A stretch of DNA of 37,500 nt from Candidatus Melainabacteria bacterium (lineage in GTDB: Bacteria > Cyanobacteriota > Vampirovibrionia > Obscuribacterales > Obscuribacteraceae), in contig RXJR01000021.1 in assembly GCA_003963305.1 (NCBI GenBank), positions 1 to 37,500 of the forward strand, given 5' to 3'. The position numbers and the translations under genes were made by a program. Position 1 is the stretch's first letter; each line of letters opens with the position of its first letter. Below, piece after piece: positions 33,235-37,500 of this stretch. Under the pieces are notes generated by a model that saw only the letters and a list, made by a program, of their open reading frames with translations, ran no database searches and was not told the DNA's origin.

Positions 33235-34635
33235 ATGAATCCCACTCGCGCAGATCAAATTGGTCCTCTGGACATGTTCAAAATCGGTATCGGACCGTCC
33301 AGTTCGCATACCGTCGGACCAATGGTTGCTGCGCTTGAATTCAGGAAATTAGCGCTGAACAATCTGGCGGAGAAAAAATCCTCAGAAAACTTGAAACTGA
33401 AGGTGGAACTGTACGGCAGTTTGTCTGCCACCGGTCGAGGACACGCAACTGACGGAGCGGTCTGCGCTGGGTTGATAGGGCTGCATCCCAAATCTGCCGC
33501 GCCAGCCGAAATCTGGGCGGCAATGCCGGATCTGGAAAGCAATCCGCAGGTCAAACTGGGCGCCGTGACTGCGTATTTCAAACCTTCAGAAGACATCATC
33601 TGGCAAGGTTGGTTTTTAGACGATGGTCCGCTGCCTCATCCCAACACGATTCGATTTCGTTTGTGGCAAGCAGATGAGATTATTGCAGAAGAAATCATCT
33701 TGTCTGTCGGCGGTGGATTCGTCGAGCCGATCGATGCGAAGACCGGTCAAAGACAAGCACCGCAAGCGGCTGATGCGCAAAAACCAGTGCCGTATCCATT
33801 CAACAGTGCGGCAGAATTCGTTGAACAGTGCAATAAAAACAAAATCGCACCATGGCAGTTGGTCATCGCCAACGAAGAAGCGAAAGGTATGAGCGAGTCT
33901 GAACTGCGAAAGAATCTATCACAAATTCTACGCACCTTTGACCAATGCATTGCTGCGGGTCTCAGCGCGGAAGGCATCTTACCAGGCGGGCTGCACGTGA
34001 GGCGGCGAGCTAAGGCCATGTGGGAGCAAATGAAAGCTGGAAAAACGCCTGGATGGGCAGGCAATGATTTACGCCCGTCGGTGTTCGCAATGGCGGTGAA
34101 TGAGGAAAATGCCGCCGGGGGACGCGTCGTCACTGCTCCCACAAACGGCTCATCAGGGCTCATTCCTGCAGTATGGAGAACTCTGCAAGAATCGAATCAA
34201 CTCTCGGAAGAGACGCTGCAAAATGGATTGATGGTTGCCTCCGTAATTGGTGCCCTGGTAAAAACACATGCCTCCATCAGCGGTGCCGAAGTGGGATGCC
34301 AGGGCGAAGTGGGCACATCGTGCGCCATGGCCGCAGCGGGAGCGACGGCGATGCTGGGCGGCACGCCCAATCAGATTGAGAATGCGGCAGAAATCGGCAT
34401 CGAGCATCATCTGGGCATGACATGCGACCCGATTATGGGATTGGTACAAGTTCCCTGCATCGAGCGCAATGCTATGGGCGCGGTGAAAGCATTAAACGCA
34501 ATGTCATTGTCGCTTGCTTCGGACGGGCAACATCTGGTCAGTCTCGACCGAGCCCTCGAAGTGATGAAGCAGACCGGTCTCGATATGAATCAGAAGTACA
34601 AAGAAACGGCGACCGGCGGTCTGGCGCTGGGATAG
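33235..34635 (+). CDS. sdaA: L-serine dehydratase, iron-sulfur type, single chain
   Basis: A 466-residue enzyme that deaminates L-serine to pyruvate and ammonia using a [4Fe-4S] cluster. The N-terminal domain has IGPSSSHTVGPM (19-30). In the C-terminal domain Cys355, Cys397 and Cys408 lie at the spacing of the three cluster ligands of the family (GCQGE; MTCDP; VPCIER). The phrase APTNGSSGLIPAV is also conserved. Alpha and beta parts are fused, as in E. coli SdaA. The AGGAG site lies only 2 nt before the ATG, which is close. The gene is alone; transcription may end at the AT-rich hairpin that overlaps its stop. Confidence 0.94.
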   Translation: MNPTRADQIGPLDMFKIGIGPSSSHTVGPMVAALEFRKLALNNLAEKKSSENLKLKVELYGSLSATGRGHATDGAVCAGLIGLHPKSAAPAEIWAAMPDLESNPQVKLGAVTAYFKPSEDIIWQGWFLDDGPLPHPNTIRFRLWQADEIIAEEIILSVGGGFVEPIDAKTGQRQAPQAADAQKPVPYPFNSAAEFVEQCNKNKIAPWQLVIANEEAKGMSESELRKNLSQILRTFDQCIAAGLSAEGILPGGLHVRRRAKAMWEQMKAGKTPGWAGNDLRPSVFAMAVNEENAAGGRVVTAPTNGSSGLIPAVWRTLQESNQLSEETLQNGLMVASVIGALVKTHASISGAEVGCQGEVGTSCAMAAAGATAMLGGTPNQIENAAEIGIEHHLGMTCDPIMGLVQVPCIERNAMGAVKALNAMSLSLASDGQHLVSLDRALEVMKQTGLDMNQKYKETATGGLALG

Positions 34636-34650
34636 AAAAATTTTTTCTAT
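34632..34650 (+). terminator. AT-rich hairpin after sdaA
   Basis: ATAGAAAA (34632-34639) pairs with TTTTCTAT (34643-34650) and overlaps the sdaA stop codon. It is weak because it is almost all A-T, but it lies just before the next promoter. Confidence 0.3.
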
Positions 34651-34666
34651 TCTTGCAAGATTTCAC

Positions 34667-34695
34667 TTGACATCTTAATTTTTTCCAATTATTCT
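34667..34695 (+). promoter_or_regulatory. Sigma70-like promoter for the TPR/selenoprotein operon
   Basis: A perfect TTGACA (34667-34672), a 17-nt spacer and TATTCT (34690-34695, 4/6) form the best promoter match in the window. Transcription would start near 34702, where AGGAG/CTCCT (34707-34722) can form a small hairpin at the 5' end of the transcript. The remaining bases to 34832 are C-rich and hold no gene. Confidence 0.6.
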
Positions 34696-34832
34696 GAGCT
34701 CACCCTAGGAGTATTATCTCCTCCCCCGGCCCTGCCCCCTTCGCCCAGATCAGCAAACATACTAGTTTCACGCGTCGGTATAGCCCCGGCTGCATTGGCG
34801 TGGAAACGATTTTTAAAACATGGAATCCTTTT

Positions 34833-35642
34833 ATGACATCAGAGCAAGGCGATGAACGCCTATTAGAAATTGAGCCAGCCCAGCGCCAAGATCTAGATCT
34901 CGGCACTCGAGTCGATGGCAACGGCGTAACCACTTACCATGTAATTTCAAGCGACAGACGCATCGGCGTTTTTCTAGAAAAGATATACGACAAAGACCAC
35001 AAGCTGATTCGCTTACAGAAACGGTCACGAGACGGACGTTCAGAAACGTTCTTTGATACCAAAACCGGTGCGATCACACATATCTTCGAAACAGCGGCGC
35101 TGCCTGACGGAGATACACTTACCAAAAACATCGTTTACTTCGACAACGACAGAGCAAGCGAAGACATAATTGTCATCAGCCCCAGCGGCGAACTAGTTCG
35201 ACGTGTGGAAAGAGAAATGATAGGTATTCGCACCATCTTTCAGGGACAGACTGAATACAATTGCGATGGCACTCCTGCCACCACAGTCAATCACCGAATG
35301 GATCCGCACACAGGCAATTTGCTTCATCGGGAGCAAATTCAGTGGCATTCCGAGCAGCAACGTTCAACGACTGAAGAATTCTTTTTCGACAACTCCGGCA
35401 ATCTGATCAAGTACAACAAGATGCTCTTTAATTCAAACAGCAATCCGCTCCTGGAAGAATTACAAACGTTCGACCCAGCCAATCATGCGGTCTTAAAGCG
35501 AGAAATAAAGGGCTATAGTTCGAGCGGCAGACAAAATTGCATAGACACTTTAACCTACCGTTCAGACGGCGAAATCGCCGAACGCCACTCGACCTTTTTT
35601 GACGATCAGGGGAACACAATCGGCTCAAGAGATTGTGTATAA
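34833..35642 (+). CDS. Beta-repeat protein of unknown function
   Basis: A 269-residue hydrophilic protein with no signal peptide or membrane helix. Much of it follows a loose pattern of about 20-25 residues in which a strand ends in YD, FD or FF followed by D/N-G/D-x-L/I/T (IYDKDHKLIRLQKR, FFDTKTGAITHIF, YFDNDRASEDII, FFDNSGNLIKYNK, FFDDQGNTIGS). This recalls the hairpin repeats of RHS/YD or YwqK-like proteins, but I cannot place it in a family. I use the ATG at 34833 (GGAA 8 nt upstream); a GTG at 34800 is also in frame. Its TAA is directly followed by the ATG of the next small gene, so it is the first gene of the operon. Confidence 0.68.
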   Translation: MTSEQGDERLLEIEPAQRQDLDLGTRVDGNGVTTYHVISSDRRIGVFLEKIYDKDHKLIRLQKRSRDGRSETFFDTKTGAITHIFETAALPDGDTLTKNIVYFDNDRASEDIIVISPSGELVRRVEREMIGIRTIFQGQTEYNCDGTPATTVNHRMDPHTGNLLHREQIQWHSEQQRSTTEEFFFDNSGNLIKYNKMLFNSNSNPLLEELQTFDPANHAVLKREIKGYSSSGRQNCIDTLTYRSDGEIAERHSTFFDDQGNTIGSRDCV

Positions 35643-35762
35643 ATGCAAGGAGAAAAATCAAGACAAAGTGATTACGTATTGGACCTAGACGAAAATTCAA
35701 GCTTTCATCTATGCTTTGAAGGTGGAATGATTGGATCTATTGGAGTCTTAGAGCACAAGTGA
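35643..35762 (+). CDS. 39-residue protein coupled on both sides
   Basis: The ATG follows the TAA of the gene before without a gap, and its TGA overlaps the GTG of the TPR gene by 4 bases (GTGA). Both junctions are typical of translational coupling, which makes a real small gene likely. The product is acidic in its first half (DYVLDLDENSSFHLC) and Gly/Ile-rich in its second (GGMIGSIGVLEHK). There is no known motif. It may serve as a linker that passes ribosomes on to the TPR gene. Confidence 0.6.
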   Translation: MQGEKSRQSDYVLDLDENSSFHLCFEGGMIGSIGVLEHK

Positions 35763-36895
35763 ACGCTGATTGGTATCAATATCAAATAGCCGGAGAAGAA
35801 GCTCTGCAGGAGGGTGATTACGCCTGCGCCGAGACAATGTGGTTGGCCGCCTATGAACAAGCCAAGAAGTTCAAGAAGTTCGACGCCCGCTTCGCTGTGA
35901 CATTAGAAGGTCTGGGCGAGGCACTCTGGCATCAGGGTAAGTATGCTGAAGCGACAGCTCTATGCGAGCAAGTGCTTGAGATTTTCAAGATAACTCGTGG
36001 AATTGAACATCCGGATGTGGGTGTGACCGCAAACAATTTAGCAATGCTCTATAAGGCTCAAGGCAAATATGAGCAGGCTGAGGTTTTATATCAACGAGCC
36101 ATCGAAATCATGACGCGCTCACTTGGACCAGATCATCATGATGTCGCTTATCTACTGAGCAACTACAAAGACCTTTTGCGCATTATGGGTCGCTCGTCTA
36201 CGGTAGAATCGCGCGCCTCGGCGCCGGTGACAGCGGAACAACTGACCAAATCAGGACAGTTCAATACAATCACGATCAAGCCGCAAGAAAAACTAAATGA
36301 CACCATGTCTCAAGATCGGTTGATGCCGGTTCAACACGGCGAAATCACCTGGGCGCAATACAGACAGTCCGCAGAACAGGCACTCATGGTTGGAGACTTC
36401 GCCAAAGCCGAAGAGATGTGGCATGGAGCAATGCGTCGTGCCGAACACTTCAAAGAAACAGATCCCCGACTGACAATAACACTTGAAAGTCTGGCAGAAG
36501 TACTATGGAAACAAGGAAAGTACGCTGATGCAGAGGTTCTTTGCCGCAGAACAATGCAGATTTACGAAGACACTCTGGGCTATCATCATCCGGATGTTGG
36601 TATCATCGCCAACAATCTGGCAATGCTTTATCACGCTCAGCGGAAATATGCACAAGCAGAACCGCTATACAAGCGAGCTTTGCCAATACGAACACAAGCT
36701 CTGGGCGCCGATCACCCAGCCGTAAACAACCTTATTTCAAACTATCAAAATCTACTCAGAGCAACTGGAAGATCAGCCGAAGCTGAACGCGTCAGATTCG
36801 AAGCCCAGAGCATTACATCCGGTCGCTGGACACGCTCAGGTTCCTATCAAGCCCTGACTATTCCGCAAGGCGAGAAGCTGCACGAGTTGAATTAA
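35759..36895 (+). CDS. Double-module TPR protein, paralogue of the one at 11485
   Basis: A 378-residue cytoplasmic protein of two similar halves, each with about three KLC-type TPRs (phrases VTANNLAMLYKAQGKYEQAEVLY and IIANNLAMLYHAQRKYAQAEPLY) and a closing motif (LTKSGQFNTITI after half one, WTRSGSYQALTI after half two). Halves begin alike (WYQYQIAGEEALQEGDY; WAQYRQSAEQALMVGDF). It lacks the Pro-rich linker of its paralogue. The start is a GTG inside the GTGA overlap with the small gene. It should be an adaptor; the small membrane protein just after its stop is the natural candidate partner. Confidence 0.85.
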   Translation: MNADWYQYQIAGEEALQEGDYACAETMWLAAYEQAKKFKKFDARFAVTLEGLGEALWHQGKYAEATALCEQVLEIFKITRGIEHPDVGVTANNLAMLYKAQGKYEQAEVLYQRAIEIMTRSLGPDHHDVAYLLSNYKDLLRIMGRSSTVESRASAPVTAEQLTKSGQFNTITIKPQEKLNDTMSQDRLMPVQHGEITWAQYRQSAEQALMVGDFAKAEEMWHGAMRRAEHFKETDPRLTITLESLAEVLWKQGKYADAEVLCRRTMQIYEDTLGYHHPDVGIIANNLAMLYHAQRKYAQAEPLYKRALPIRTQALGADHPAVNNLISNYQNLLRATGRSAEAERVRFEAQSITSGRWTRSGSYQALTIPQGEKLHELN

Positions 36896-36897
36896 CC

Positions 36898-37089
36898 ATG
36901 GAATCTGTGTTCAGCTTTCTGCTTTTCATCGGGATATATCTAGCGCTTCAACTATGGATACTGCCCAGGCTGGGTATCCAAACTTGAATGTCCGGAAGCT
37001 GCTCGGTCGAGCAGAAGGATAAAAAGAAAAACGGACAGCAGACGCTCAAGAATCCAGCCGAAACTGAGATTCAAGAAGACCACATATAA
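36898..37089 (+). CDS. Candidate selenoprotein: 63-residue membrane protein with in-frame UGA
   Basis: An ATG 2 nt after the TPR stop opens a frame with one membrane helix (SFLLFIGIYLALQLW) and then ILPRLGIQT, an in-frame TGA (36985-36987), MSGSCSVEQ and a basic, Lys-rich tail to a TAA at 37087. Reading TGA as selenocysteine gives T-U-M-S-G-S-C, with U30 and C35 as a possible redox pair at the membrane surface. A SECIS-like hairpin lies at the right distance (separate entry). Many other genes here end in TGA, so TGA is not reassigned in this genome. Alternatives are two tiny genes (29 and 33 codons, TGA-ATG junction) or a broken gene. The 3' end overlaps the convergent gene by 19 bases. Confidence 0.6.
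36991..37019 (+). promoter_or_regulatory. SECIS-like hairpin just after the in-frame TGA
   Basis: CTGCTC (36999-37004) pairs perfectly with GAGCAG (37009-37014) around GGTC (37005-37008). TCC (36991-36993) can pair with GGA (37017-37019) below an internal loop. The apical GGUC begins 18 nt after the TGA; in E. coli fdhF the SECIS apical loop is also GGUC, about 19 nt after the UGA. Confidence 0.6.
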
Positions 37090-37500
37090 AGCGAATCCAG
37101 GAATTTGTTTGATTGTAAGGAATAGACGCGTTTTGTTTTTCCAACCACACAAGCAGCCACGATCCGCTTCGTGCGCTGGTCCAGAAACATTCGCATACGA
37201 AATGCATTTCCAGTGTTCTTGAATGTACCTTCGACATATCGGCCAGGGAATGCACCACCACCAAGTCCATCAGGTACTTTATTGGTAATCGTGCCTTTTG
37301 CTCTTGCAATCATGCCTTCGCATTTGGTATCAAGAAATCGCTGCACTGCTACTGGATCCAAACCATATCGTTGAGACACTGCAGCAATGTCACTTTGAGC
37401 AGCGCCAAGCTTTACTCCAGTTTGAGCAGCAGCAAAATACAATGGATCATTTACTGATTGGTTTTCCTTCAGTTCAAGGCCCTGAGAACTCGGAGCCGTG
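37071..37500 (-). CDS. C-terminal part of an unrecognised protein, cut by the window edge
   Basis: The frame is open from the right edge to a TAA at 37071, so the start lies outside; 142 residues are visible. A helical part (YFAAAQTGVKLGAAQSDIAAVSQRYGL in broken phrases, then PVAVQRFLDTKCEGMIARAKG) precedes a Gly-rich beta part (VPDGLGGGAFPGRYVEGTFKNTG; RIVAACVVGKTKRVYSLQ). I do not recognise a family. The C-terminal part looks like a compact globular domain. The 3' end overlaps the candidate selenoprotein gene, which comes from the other side. Confidence 0.65.
   Translation of the reverse strand, partial: TAPSSQGLELKENQSVNDPLYFAAAQTGVKLGAAQSDIAAVSQRYGLDPVAVQRFLDTKCEGMIARAKGTITNKVPDGLGGGAFPGRYVEGTFKNTGNAFRMRMFLDQRTKRIVAACVVGKTKRVYSLQSNKFLDSLYMWSS

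Noticed and set aside
36985-36987. TGA as evidence for a changed genetic code
   Set aside because: Several firm genes here end in TGA at the family-expected length (for example the dehydrogenase at 2349), so TGA is a normal stop; recoding would have to be local.

Overview
The window is a gene-dense bacterial chromosome segment with 35 to 37 protein genes on both strands. I see no rRNA, tRNA, CRISPR array, insertion sequence or prophage module. Several proteins have a cyanobacterial flavour: a short RRM protein with a Gly-rich tail, a DesC-like acyl desaturase, a membrane protein with two winged-helix-like modules of a type I remember from cyanobacteria and plastids, and a matrixin-like protease with a GHS zinc motif. 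There are no photosynthesis genes, while large exported repeat proteins, TPR proteins of the kinesin-light-chain type and a caspase-like protein are abundant. My best inference is a non-photosynthetic cyanobacterial relative (Vampirovibrionia/Melainabacteria, perhaps Obscuribacterales). This placement is inference, not proof.

Layout. 0-10 kb holds mostly metabolic and membrane genes: RRM protein, methylmalonate-semialdehyde dehydrogenase, fatty-acid desaturase, patatin, P-loop ATPase, OPT transporter, the winged-helix membrane protein and a MOSC protein. 10-17 kb holds an exported heptad-repeat protein, a TPR protein coupled to a small exported protein, a minus-strand pair (exported caspase-like TPR protein, then an M23 peptidase) and an MFS carrier behind a foldable leader. 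18-22.5 kb holds an LRV-repeat protein and a tight minus-strand operon: YHYH protein, a 57-residue membrane protein, a SUKH protein and a matrixin-like protease with a long Tyr-Pro-Gln-Gly-Ser tail. 22.6-29.3 kb holds a TPR protein, a Gly-rich exported protein, a sterol-desaturase-family fusion, an Lrp regulator with a LysE exporter, RlpA and MltG. 29.5-34.6 kb holds a cyclic-nucleotide-binding/DUF4388 protein, asnS, an O-methyltransferase and serine dehydratase.

The most interesting part is the last plus-strand operon (34.67-37.09 kb). It has a good sigma70-like promoter, a repeat-rich protein, a 39-codon gene joined by TAA-ATG and GTGA junctions, and a double TPR protein. It ends in a 63-codon membrane protein whose frame is interrupted by one TGA. 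That TGA is followed after 17 nt by a hairpin with a GGUC apical loop, as in the E. coli fdhF SECIS. I read it as a candidate selenoprotein with the motif T-U-M-S-G-S-C.

A second theme is in-frame tandem repeats (units of 6, 12, 15, 42 and 51 bp) in at least six genes, mostly in exported or membrane proteins.
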